In this document: one piece after another, positions 1 to 8,060 of the stretch | How the letters are laid out: each line of letters begins with the position of its first letter | Numbering within the stretch: position 1 is the stretch's first letter | Assembly (NCBI RefSeq): GCF_011742925.1 | Contig: NZ_WAEL01000004.1 | Span: forward strand, 372,001 to 436,000 | Reading direction: 5' to 3' | Source: Fibrivirga algicola | GTDB taxonomy: Bacteria > Bacteroidota > Bacteroidia > Cytophagales > Spirosomataceae | DNA length: 64,000 nucleotides | Translations under genes and position numbers: made by a program | Notes under the pieces: generated by a model | Seen by the model: only the letters and a program-made list of their open reading frames with translations | The model's database searches: none | Told to the model about the DNA's origin: nothing

Positions 1-952
1 AATTTTTGATATTGTTGAAAACGTCCTGTACAATACGGGTAGCAGAATTGCCGCTGCTGTGACCATTAGTATGAATACCCACACAATACCGCTGCTCGCC
101 CACTTTGATCCAAACTGGCGCGCCACTTTGTCCACCCATCGTATCAATTTCATACGTAATTACCCGATCGGTTAAACTTCTGGGTGTACGGGCCATGAAC
201 CACTGCTGATTCCCGCCTTTGTCGCCTGGGTAACCCGACAGGTTCAATACAGAGCCCATCAGGTAACTGTTGTCCCGTACAGCATAGCCAAAGTAACCCA
301 CCCGATCGCCAAGACGGCTGTTTGCGGGTAAAATAATAGCCCCGTAATCGTAATCCCGCTTTTTGCTATCTGTCCAGCCTTTTACACTCCGCAGCATAGT
401 ACCTGTGGCCGAACCATACGGGCGCGCCGCATCATTCAACCCGGGTATTACTTCGATTGACCGCGCCCAACCCCCATTGTTATGTAGGAATACGCAGTGA
501 CCGGCTGTAATTACAGTGCGCGGGCCAACCATCCAGCCTGTGCCAATCCAACGGGTACCGTCGGCGGCCGTAATCCGTAGTGCGCAAATAGCCCGATAGG
601 GATAAACAGTCGTATTTGTAATGCGCACGCGGTCATCGGTGCCAATGATAACCTCATTTACGGTTTCATCGACATCATAGCTTGCGAAAAAGGCTTCGCG
701 CAACATCTCGTCCTGACCAGCCTCACTGCCCGAATCCTCCAGAAGTGTTTCCTGAGCAGATTCCTGCCGTCCATTTGAGGTAATCGCACTGAAATCGGCT
801 GGCTTAATATACGTTTCAACCAACTCCTGTTCTGTTTCATTACGACCGAAAACTTCGCTTCCTATGAAGCCGCTCTCAGGCTCTACCTCAGTAGCTGCCC
901 GACCTGAACGCCCATTTCGCACGGGTGCAGGTTTCACTAATGCCTCTGCCAT
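1..952 (-). CDS. V8-like (glutamyl endopeptidase-type) serine protease, partial
   Basis: This is a chymotrypsin-fold S1B-type serine protease, read from an ATG at 952; its C-terminus runs off the window edge after 317 residues. The catalytic triad is visible: His152 in TAGHC, Asp202 in YDYGA and Ser276 in GGQSGAP. The stretch starting GTDDRVRITNTT just before the catalytic domain is typical of V8/glutamyl endopeptidases, so cleavage after Glu/Asp is likely but not shown. Residues 1-100 are an acidic, low-complexity region that could act as a propeptide. No hydrophobic signal peptide is seen at this start, which is odd for a family that is normally secreted. An upstream start is not apparent. 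The family call is firm; export and specificity are inference. Confidence 0.88.
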   Translation of the reverse strand, partial: MAEALVKPAPVRNGRSGRAATEVEPESGFIGSEVFGRNETEQELVETYIKPADFSAITSNGRQESAQETLLEDSGSEAGQDEMLREAFFASYDVDETVNEVIIGTDDRVRITNTTVYPYRAICALRITAADGTRWIGTGWMVGPRTVITAGHCVFLHNNGGWARSIEVIPGLNDAARPYGSATGTMLRSVKGWTDSKKRDYDYGAIILPANSRLGDRVGYFGYAVRDNSYLMGSVLNLSGYPGDKGGNQQWFMARTPRSLTDRVITYEIDTMGGQSGAPVWIKVGEQRYCVGIHTNGHSSGNSATRIVQDVFNNIKN

Positions 953-1025
953 TGTTGTGACTGTTAATGGTTATACGATTAGGAATAGCTGTACCAACCG
1001 GGCCCTTAGTTGCTAACAGCGGCAA

Positions 1026-1033
1026 CAAATGTA
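1026..1033 (-). promoter_or_regulatory. Candidate -7 element (TACATTTG) for the serine protease
   Basis: On the minus strand TACATTTG fits the Bacteroidota -7 consensus TAnnTTTG and lies about 75 bases upstream of the ATG at 952. I see no clear -33 TTG at the usual spacing, so this is a weak call. Confidence 0.3.
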
Positions 1034-1098
1034 TAGGCTGATCGAGTAGCGTTTATTTACGTATTGAGGGAGCGGTAACATATATAACTAGCTTGTTA

Positions 1099-1187
1099 TT
1101 AACCGGTTAACCAAAATATCTTGGCTACATATTTAAGAATTTTGATTATATCATTCTAGAACAAATTGTATCGGTTGGCTACATATT
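1099..1187. promoter_or_regulatory. Palindrome and direct repeat in the divergent gap
   Basis: The 400-base gap between the divergent protease and amylase genes (953-1353) is AT-rich. It contains a perfect 12-base palindrome TTAACCGGTTAA (1099-1110) and a 13-base direct repeat TTGGCTACATATT at 1121-1133 and 1175-1187, 54 bases apart. These could be operator sites or paired promoter elements for the amylase. No gene is seen in the gap. Confidence 0.4.
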
Positions 1188-1353
1188 CTACTAGTATCCA
1201 CTTGAAAACCAGTTCAGCCCACGGCTAACGGGCATCTATCGACCAATAGAGGCAACCAGACAGGCGCACGGTAGTTGACGGCAATACTAGTATATTGCTG
1301 CTCCTGTGAAAGCGGCCAGTCATGCTTTCAGGCATTTCCTAGTTGTTCACTAC

Positions 1354-3297
1354 ATGTCCTATTCTTCGTCATCGCTAACCCTGTCGAGGCGGCGTTTTAC
1401 AGCCGGTCTGGCTTCTACTGGCCTGCTATTCAGCCCGCTCTTTGCTACTGCCCGACGTATCGATCAGTTGGTAAACGGGCAATTACCGGCTGCTACACCA
1501 ACTGATAAGCTGGTTATCTACCAGATCTTCACCAGGCTTTTTGGTAATCAGCAAACAGCAAACACGCCCTGGGGGAGCCTGGCCGAAAATGGTGTCGGCA
1601 AGTTCAACGATATCACGGATAAGGCACTTCAGGAGATCAGAAAAATGGGCGTATCGCATGTCTGGTATACCGGTATAATCGAGCACGCTACCATGACCGG
1701 CTATTCGTCGCTGGGTATTCCGCCCGACAATCCGCTGGTAGTCAAGGGGCGTGCCGGATCGCCATACGCCATAAAGGATTACTACGATGTGGCCCCCGAT
1801 CTGGCAGTCGATGTTCGGAAACGCATGGCGGAGTTTGAGGCGCTCGTTAAGCGATCGCACGACAACGGCCTGAAGGTTATCATTGATTTTGTACCCAATC
1901 ACCTTGCCCGGCAGTACAGCTCAGACGCCAAGCCGGATGGCGTTCAGGATTTGGGCGAAACGGATGATACAACTAAGGCATTCGACCCACAAAACAACTT
2001 TTACTACCTTCCCGATCAACCCTTTCAGCCACCCGCGAGTACGTCGGTGCCCGACGGTACAATGGCCCCACCCTACGAGGAAACACCGGCGAAGGCTACC
2101 GGTAACGACGTCTTCAAAGCCCAACCGAGCATCGACGACTGGTACGAAACGATCAAGCTAAACTACGGCGTTGATTACCAGAATGATCGCAAAACATACT
2201 TCGGTTCAACCGCAACGTCAGACCGTCCGAGTACCTGGACGAAGATGCGCGATATTCTGCTGTTCTGGGCCAGTAAGGGTGTCGACGGTTTTCGCTGCGA
2301 TATGGCCGAAATGGTGCCCGTTGAGTTTTGGGGCTGGGTCATTCCGCAGATAAAGGCGAGCCACGCAAACGCTGTCTCTGCAACGCCTGCAGCAAAAACA
2401 CCTGTGGCATCGACAGGGGCGGCAAAAGCAAAACCGGGCGTTGCGCCTACCCCGGTTGCTGCGCCAGCTAGTACGCCCATTGTGTTTATTGCCGAGATTT
2501 ACAATCCACAACAATATGCCAACTACATCAACGTCGGCAAGTTCGATTACCTCTACGATAAGGTAGGGCTCTATGATACCGTTCGCGCCCTGGTAGAGGG
2601 CAAGGGTAGCCCCATTGCGATTTCACGGGTTTGTCAGGGGGAGTCAGGTACGTTGGGAAAGCACATGCTCCGTTTTCTTGAGAACCACGATGAGCAACGT
2701 ATTGCTTCCCGGCAGTTTGCCGCTGATCCCTGGACGGCGGTTCCGGCCATGACGTTGTCTGCAACACTTCATACGGGTCCAGCGATGGTGTATTTTGGGC
2801 AGGAAGTTGGGGTAAATCCCACAAAGGCCGAAGGCTTTCAGGGCGATGACGGACGTACTACCATTTTTGATTATTGGGGCATACCCGAATACCAGGCCTG
2901 GACCAACGGCGGCGCATTCGACGGGGGTAAACTTACTGCCCATCAGAAGAAACTACGTCTGTTTTACACGCAACTGGGCCAGCTCGTCACTAACAGCGAT
3001 GCCATTAAAACAGGCGCGTTTTATGACCTGCAGCAATATGGCAAGCCAGAGCAGTTGTTTAGCTACCTGCGTTACTCAGCCAAACAGAAGTTGCTCATCG
3101 TCTGCAATTTCGACCGAAAAGAAACCATACGTACCCAGCTTCAAATTCCGGCCGACGTGTGGAAAGCCATGAAGATGGCACCTAAAAAGACATATACCTA
3201 CAAGGACATTTTCAGAACAAAAACCCTCATTACCGGCACAACAACGGTTCCGGTTGCGGTGCCGCCGCTTGGCGTACTGGTACTTTCTATCTCCTAG
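1354..3297 (+). CDS. GH13 alpha-amylase family protein with Tat-like signal
   Basis: Glycoside hydrolase family 13 protein that would act on alpha-glucans outside the cytoplasm. The four GH13 blocks are visible in order: DFVPNH (about residue 178), GFRCDMAEM (nucleophile Asp about 316), VFIAEIY (acid/base Glu about 380) and FLENHDEQR (Asp about 445). I chose the ATG at 1354 rather than the in-frame ATG at 1306 because it places SRRRFTAG and a hydrophobic stretch at the N-terminus, like a twin-arginine signal. A run rich in Ala, Pro and Thr (about residues 334-377) is inserted between the nucleophile and acid/base strands, which is unusual inside the barrel. The gene converges on the ThuA fusion gene and shares its terminator. 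GH13 membership is certain; the substrate is not. Confidence 0.93.
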   Translation: MSYSSSSLTLSRRRFTAGLASTGLLFSPLFATARRIDQLVNGQLPAATPTDKLVIYQIFTRLFGNQQTANTPWGSLAENGVGKFNDITDKALQEIRKMGVSHVWYTGIIEHATMTGYSSLGIPPDNPLVVKGRAGSPYAIKDYYDVAPDLAVDVRKRMAEFEALVKRSHDNGLKVIIDFVPNHLARQYSSDAKPDGVQDLGETDDTTKAFDPQNNFYYLPDQPFQPPASTSVPDGTMAPPYEETPAKATGNDVFKAQPSIDDWYETIKLNYGVDYQNDRKTYFGSTATSDRPSTWTKMRDILLFWASKGVDGFRCDMAEMVPVEFWGWVIPQIKASHANAVSATPAAKTPVASTGAAKAKPGVAPTPVAAPASTPIVFIAEIYNPQQYANYINVGKFDYLYDKVGLYDTVRALVEGKGSPIAISRVCQGESGTLGKHMLRFLENHDEQRIASRQFAADPWTAVPAMTLSATLHTGPAMVYFGQEVGVNPTKAEGFQGDDGRTTIFDYWGIPEYQAWTNGGAFDGGKLTAHQKKLRLFYTQLGQLVTNSDAIKTGAFYDLQQYGKPEQLFSYLRYSAKQKLLIVCNFDRKETIRTQLQIPADVWKAMKMAPKKTYTYKDIFRTKTLITGTTTVPVAVPPLGVLVLSIS

Positions 3298-3317
3298 GTA
3301 CGTTCCGCTGTTCAGGC

Positions 3318-3363
3318 AAACTAAAAGAGGCCCTTCCTGATCAGGAAGGGCCTCTTTTAGTTT
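3318..3363. terminator. Perfect 46-base palindrome, bidirectional terminator
   Basis: Two 23-base arms, running from AAACTAAAAGAGG inward to TGA and mirrored from TCA, are perfectly complementary with no loop spacer. The palindrome lies between the convergent amylase and ThuA-fusion genes, and both sides end in T-rich tails when read outward. It should stop transcription in both directions. Confidence 0.85.
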
Positions 3364-3381
3364 GTAAGCTGCTGCTATTCG

Positions 3382-6300
3382 TTACATCCCACTCTGTTGA
3401 ACCGTAAGGTCTTCAACAGCCATCAGCGATTTATTCGCGTTATCGGGGTTCACAAACACCAAGAAGAGCTTATGTGTACCCGACATCGGCTTCTTGAACG
3501 GGATACTCACTGGGCCCGACGTACCTACTGCCACGTTGGCGTCACCGAGTAAGGCCCCCGTTGGCGAATCGGCACGTACCTCAACTTTTCCCCCTGCCGA
3601 CCGCTCAGCCCTCGCCGTTACTGAAGCGCTTAGGCCAGAGATACCCGTCAGGTCGATGTCGTTATAGACTAGATAGCTTCCGTTCTTCGTGGCAATGGCA
3701 ATCTCATTGCCAGTCGGCATCTTCACATTCGAGATATCTTTCTTCTCATCGTAGTTTACCGCTTTGAACTTAGGGCTGCGAAGGGCGATCGACTTCACCT
3801 CTGTCAGCGGGCCAATCTGGCCGTTACCCCGGTCTGTATACGTAGCGGTAAGCACATATGACCCCTCTTTTGTGTGGTCCTGCGTCATGTAGTTACCCTG
3901 CAATGGCTGCTTATCCTGCGCTTTCTCATTGGCCAGCGACAGAATATACCGTACCATATCTTCGGCCTCTTCGAGTTTCAATTGTGGGTGTGCGCTCATG
4001 GCCTGTTCGCCCCAAACACCACCACCACCAGAAATCACTTTCTGGGCCAGGGCACGTAACCGCGTGCCGCTTTTGTACTTCTTCGCTACATCGATATACG
4101 CCGGTCCTATTGATTTCTTCTCGATGGCGTGGCACGATTTACAGTCGCTCAACTCGATCAGGCGTTTGCCAGTCGAAAAGCCCAGGTTGGCCTGGTGGCC
4201 CTGAGCCAGCACCGTTTTGTCGAAACCTTCAATGTAGTTGATGGTCATCGTCACGTCCTGCGGGTCAATGCCTTTAGCCAGCGTACCGTCTTCTTTGTCG
4301 GCTACAGATGCTTGATAGGCGATCGGCTGCTTAGGGAAATAGAACGATTTGTTACCCTTAATGGCCAGATCGACTTTCGGCATGTCGTTGCCCACTTTCA
4401 CAGTCAGGGTTTGGGTGGCTTTGTTACCAGATGCATCCGTAACCGTCACGGTTGGCGTGTACACACCCGGCTTGCTAAACGTCATGCTTGGGTTGGCCTG
4501 CGTGCTTTTAGCCATGCCTTTGCCGAAGTCCCAGCTATAGGTCAGTGCGTCGCCATCGTAGTCCATGCTGCCTTTTGTGTTAAAGGCAACCGTTAGCGGA
4601 GCAGCGCCAACCAGCTTGTTTGCTGAAGCAACAGCCACGGGGCGGCGGTTACCGGCCGTATAGGTAATGCGCGACAGGCGGGCATCATCGTTGGCAGCAA
4701 ACCAGTTCTGGCCGTACTCAAGGGTGTAAAGGCTACCATCCTGCGCAAACTGCATATCGATCACGTGCGAGAACTTCATGTTGGGGGCAAAACGCTCCAT
4801 CTTCACGAAATCACCCTCCGGCGTCATCGTAACGGGGTTGATCCAATCCCGCATCCAGTCGTAGGCGAAGAATTTACCATCGTAGGCACGCGGAAACTTT
4901 ACTTTCGAATCAGCGGCGTAGTCGTCGTAGTAGTACACCGGGCCACCCATGGCGTTACGGCCACCTTTGCCCACAATTGAGCCAAACTCAGGCGAATCGG
5001 CATACGGGTAGTAAATGAACGCTTTCTGCGCTGGTGGCAACTCATTCAGACCCGTGTTATGGGGCGAGTTGTTCATTGGCTTAGCCGCATCATAGGCCAT
5101 GCCCATTGATGTGCTGTCTTTGAAATTGAAGACTTCGTACGCTTTGTTGTCGCCAACAAACATAGGCCAGCCAAAGAAACCAGCTTTCCGGGCCTGGTTC
5201 ATTTCGTCATGTCCACGCGGGCCACGCTTCGCACGATTCTCTCCAGCATCGGGGCCAACTTCACCCCAGTACAGGAAACCAGTCCGCTGATCAACAGCAA
5301 TCCGGTATGGATTCCGGTTGCCCATCACATAAATTTCAGGGCGTGCTTTCGGGTTGCCCTCACCAAAGAGGTTTCCGGCCGGAATGGAGTAACCACCGTT
5401 TCCGTTCGGAGTAATCCGAAGAATCTTACCGCGCAGATCGTTGGTATTCGACGACGTGCTCAAGGCATCCCATCCCTGACGACCTTCCCGGTTGTCAGAT
5501 GGCGAGAAACCATCGGAGTTAAATGGGTTGGTATCATCGCCCGTCGAGAGGTAGAGGTTTCCTTTTTTATCCCAGGCAATTGAGCCACCCGTGTGGCAGC
5601 AACCAGTCCGTTTTACCGGCACGCGAAGCAGCACTTTTTCGGTATTCATCAGGAGCGTATCCTGCTTATCGTCGTAGGTAAACTGCGACAGGTGCTGGGC
5701 GGTGTCGGCGCCAAATAAAGCTGCGTCCGGCGAATAATACAGAAACAACCGCTTGTTGGCCGCGTAGTTTGGATCAGCATTGACGCCCATCAGTCCGTAC
5801 TCGAACTTGGTATAGACCGGCATCCGCGCTACGATTTTGGTCTTCTTGGTGGCGGGGTTATACATTTTCAGCATTCCCTTCCGCTCCCCAAACAGCACTT
5901 TGCCACCGGGCAACACCACCAGTTCAGTTGGCTCGTCGAGGCTGCTCACTAGTACTTCGCGCTCAAACCGATTCTCTTCCGGTGCAGGTACTGACCGGGC
6001 TTTCGCGTAGTCGAGTTTGGTAGCCATTACCGACTGCAGACCCGCCAGCAAATGCTTCAGGAATACCGGCTCAGCAAACGTTTCGTCGGGGTGACCGAAG
6101 GCGGTATAAAAGGCTTTGCCACCGTCGAAGTCATGATACCACGACATTGGGTGGTCGTCGCCCATCTTTCCGTCTTTGTACGTCTTCTCGTCGAGCTTGA
6201 CCAGGACGTTCACCGCTTTGTTGACATTCTTGAAATCATAGAATTCATCCTTGATCTTCCAACGGTCGGGGAAACCAAACATCGACGCGTGGTTTTTATT

Positions 6301-6816
6301 GACCACATACGCCTCGCCCGTCTGCACGTTCGGGTTGCCCGGATGCGAGGCAAACTGAGCTCCTGCCAATTTGTTGTACCAAGGCCAGTCGTACTCCGTA
6401 TCGGTTGCCGCGTGAATACCAACGTACCCACCACCCGACTGAATAAACCGCTCGAAATTGACCTGCTGCGCATCATTCAGCACATCGCCGGTTGTGCTAA
6501 GAAATATAACGGCGTTGTACCGCTTCAGATTTTCTTCGGTGAATTTAGCGGCATCTTCGGTGGTATCGACAGCAAATCCATTCTGTTTGCCAAGCTCCAT
6601 CAGGGTACGTTGCCCCGTTGGAATTGACTGGTGACGAAATCCCTTCGTCCGGGAAAAAACGAGCACCCGCTTACCGGCAGGCGTCTGAGCCATTACCGAG
6701 CTCTCGGGCACCAGGGAGGCTGCCAGCAAGCCTCCCATAAGCGCCAGTGTTGGCCCAAATCGGCGTGCGGTTTGGCGCTTAGTGAGTAAGCGTTGAAAAA
6801 GTGATGATGTATACAT
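3382..6816 (-). CDS. ThuA - glucose/sorbosone dehydrogenase - PKD - cytochrome c - CBM fusion
   Basis: Large exported multidomain protein (1144 residues), likely a periplasmic or surface carbohydrate-oxidising enzyme. After a signal peptide ending near SSVMAQ, the domains are: ThuA-like (about 48-265, glutamine-amidotransferase fold, GYVGIHAATD); a PQQ-type glucose/sorbosone dehydrogenase beta-propeller (about 275-710, GCCHTGGSIAWD and GNRNPYRIAVD); a PKD fold (about 725-815); a class I cytochrome c (CKSCH near residue 891, with a possible axial Met in EQAMSAHP); and a C-terminal carbohydrate-binding, CBM6-like beta-sandwich (about 1015-1140). This arrangement is known in Bacteroidota. The heme site suggests electrons pass to another carrier, which is inference. 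It converges with the amylase gene, and its product may process sugars of the same source. Confidence 0.92.
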   Translation of the reverse strand: MYTSSLFQRLLTKRQTARRFGPTLALMGGLLAASLVPESSVMAQTPAGKRVLVFSRTKGFRHQSIPTGQRTLMELGKQNGFAVDTTEDAAKFTEENLKRYNAVIFLSTTGDVLNDAQQVNFERFIQSGGGYVGIHAATDTEYDWPWYNKLAGAQFASHPGNPNVQTGEAYVVNKNHASMFGFPDRWKIKDEFYDFKNVNKAVNVLVKLDEKTYKDGKMGDDHPMSWYHDFDGGKAFYTAFGHPDETFAEPVFLKHLLAGLQSVMATKLDYAKARSVPAPEENRFEREVLVSSLDEPTELVVLPGGKVLFGERKGMLKMYNPATKKTKIVARMPVYTKFEYGLMGVNADPNYAANKRLFLYYSPDAALFGADTAQHLSQFTYDDKQDTLLMNTEKVLLRVPVKRTGCCHTGGSIAWDKKGNLYLSTGDDTNPFNSDGFSPSDNREGRQGWDALSTSSNTNDLRGKILRITPNGNGGYSIPAGNLFGEGNPKARPEIYVMGNRNPYRIAVDQRTGFLYWGEVGPDAGENRAKRGPRGHDEMNQARKAGFFGWPMFVGDNKAYEVFNFKDSTSMGMAYDAAKPMNNSPHNTGLNELPPAQKAFIYYPYADSPEFGSIVGKGGRNAMGGPVYYYDDYAADSKVKFPRAYDGKFFAYDWMRDWINPVTMTPEGDFVKMERFAPNMKFSHVIDMQFAQDGSLYTLEYGQNWFAANDDARLSRITYTAGNRRPVAVASANKLVGAAPLTVAFNTKGSMDYDGDALTYSWDFGKGMAKSTQANPSMTFSKPGVYTPTVTVTDASGNKATQTLTVKVGNDMPKVDLAIKGNKSFYFPKQPIAYQASVADKEDGTLAKGIDPQDVTMTINYIEGFDKTVLAQGHQANLGFSTGKRLIELSDCKSCHAIEKKSIGPAYIDVAKKYKSGTRLRALAQKVISGGGGVWGEQAMSAHPQLKLEEAEDMVRYILSLANEKAQDKQPLQGNYMTQDHTKEGSYVLTATYTDRGNGQIGPLTEVKSIALRSPKFKAVNYDEKKDISNVKMPTGNEIAIATKNGSYLVYNDIDLTGISGLSASVTARAERSAGGKVEVRADSPTGALLGDANVAVGTSGPVSIPFKKPMSGTHKLFLVFVNPDNANKSLMAVEDLTVQQSGM

Positions 6817-6889
6817 AAATGGAAAGACGTGCTTTAGAAAGTAAAGACAGAACTTGTTGAAAACTATTCATTTCAGTAAGGCGTACCCA

Positions 6890-7951
6890 TCAACGCTTTA
6901 CCCACCAAATCAGCAGGCCAGTGCCGGTGACAACGGCCATAGCCAGGGCCAGTACAACGTAGAGTAATCGCGTGGCCAGTCCTCCAAATCGGCCGAAATG
7001 CAGCTCCTCCAGCACGTGCTCCGCCTTGTACTCAGCATCGGCTTCGCTGGCCCGAAAAACCTTTGTCAGCTTACCCGTCTGCCCGTCAAATTCGGCAGCC
7101 GACGTGAACTTACCCAGAAACGGATTGGCGTCGGCTCCATTGCCCCTAATTACGACCGGCTTACCGGTTTCATCGGGAAAAACGACCACTTCGGGCATAA
7201 AACCCGCTAGTTGCCTTTGGCTTTGTGCAATCAGGGCATCGATCGCTTTTACAGGTTCAATACTGGTGGCTTCCTGACGAGCGTCGCGCGGTTTGCCCTC
7301 TCCAAACGCGCGTTCGATATGCTCCCAATGGAAGAACGTACCTGACACACTGATTATTAGCAGGAAAGCCAGTGCAGCCACACCAAGGTATTTATGCAGG
7401 TCGCCATATAGAATTCGTTTGGGTTTATTCCAGCGAATACCCACCGAGAAAACGCTCAACAGCGATTTTCGGTAATACCAGGTTCCCGTAATCACAGAGC
7501 CGATCAGGGAGATGCCAACAATAAACAGAATCCAGTCGCCGACGGGAGGTATCAGGAGGTGCTCATGCAGTTGACGGGCTTTTCTGACAAAAGCGGCTTC
7601 TGAATCGCGGTCGCCCAAAAACTGGCCGGTATAAGGGTTTACATAGGCCCACAAGCGTTTTTTGCCGTCACGGACCTCGGCCCGAATGGCCCGGTTATCG
7701 GTATTGGCATACAGCGTCATTGTCCTGACTGTGCCGGTTGGATAGTGTCGTTGCAGGGTTTGCAGCACCGTATCGTATGGCTGTCGGGTAGTGCCGGGGG
7801 TCACGCTGACGGTCGAGGGATTCAGCCAGCCATCGATGGCATTATCGAACAACAGAATGCTGCCGGTCAGGGTCAGCATCAGCACAAATAGCCCGCCGAT
7901 GAGGCCGAAAATACGGTGTAGTTTGTACGTAATCTTGTCTAAAAAAGTCAT
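6890..7951 (-). CDS. PepSY-associated transmembrane protein
   Basis: Inner-membrane protein of the PepSY_TM/PiuB type, often linked to siderophore-iron reduction or uptake. Four hydrophobic helices are visible: near the N-terminus (IFGLIGGLFVLMLTLTG), two central ones (WILFIVGISLIGSVITG and YLGVAALAFLLIISVSG), and the C-terminus before GLLIWWVKR. Periplasmic PepSY-like segments lie between them. I chose the ATG at 7951, which starts MTFLDKITYKLHR just before the first helix; a longer frame reaches 8128 but would overlap the upstream gene's end and adds a Cys-rich tail with no family look. It sits 109 bases after the T9SS-protein gene. No siderophore receptor adjoins it. Confidence 0.85.
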   Translation of the reverse strand: MTFLDKITYKLHRIFGLIGGLFVLMLTLTGSILLFDNAIDGWLNPSTVSVTPGTTRQPYDTVLQTLQRHYPTGTVRTMTLYANTDNRAIRAEVRDGKKRLWAYVNPYTGQFLGDRDSEAAFVRKARQLHEHLLIPPVGDWILFIVGISLIGSVITGTWYYRKSLLSVFSVGIRWNKPKRILYGDLHKYLGVAALAFLLIISVSGTFFHWEHIERAFGEGKPRDARQEATSIEPVKAIDALIAQSQRQLAGFMPEVVVFPDETGKPVVIRGNGADANPFLGKFTSAAEFDGQTGKLTKVFRASEADAEYKAEHVLEELHFGRFGGLATRLLYVVLALAMAVVTGTGLLIWWVKR

Positions 7952-7992
7952 AAAAAAAGTGGCATTCGACAGGTTAACTGGGGAAAATAGAA

Positions 7993-8040
7993 AGCCGCAA
8001 CAAACACAGCACCCTACTAATCGATGCGGTCGTTGCGGCT
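7993..8040 (-). terminator. Hairpin after the T9SS type B gene
   Basis: Nine-base perfect arms AGCCGCAAC / GTTGCGGCT (7993-8001 and 8032-8040) enclose a 30-base loop, and on the minus strand the stem is followed by a T-rich run. It fits a terminator or 3' mRNA hairpin for the gene ending at 8061, just ahead of the PepSY gene. Confidence 0.5.
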
Positions 8041-8060
8041 CTGTGTAAAAAGATACCTCG

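Noticed and set aside
6052-6627. A 191-residue open frame opposite the ThuA domain
   Set aside because: It mirrors the coding strand of a conserved domain and shows no independent features.
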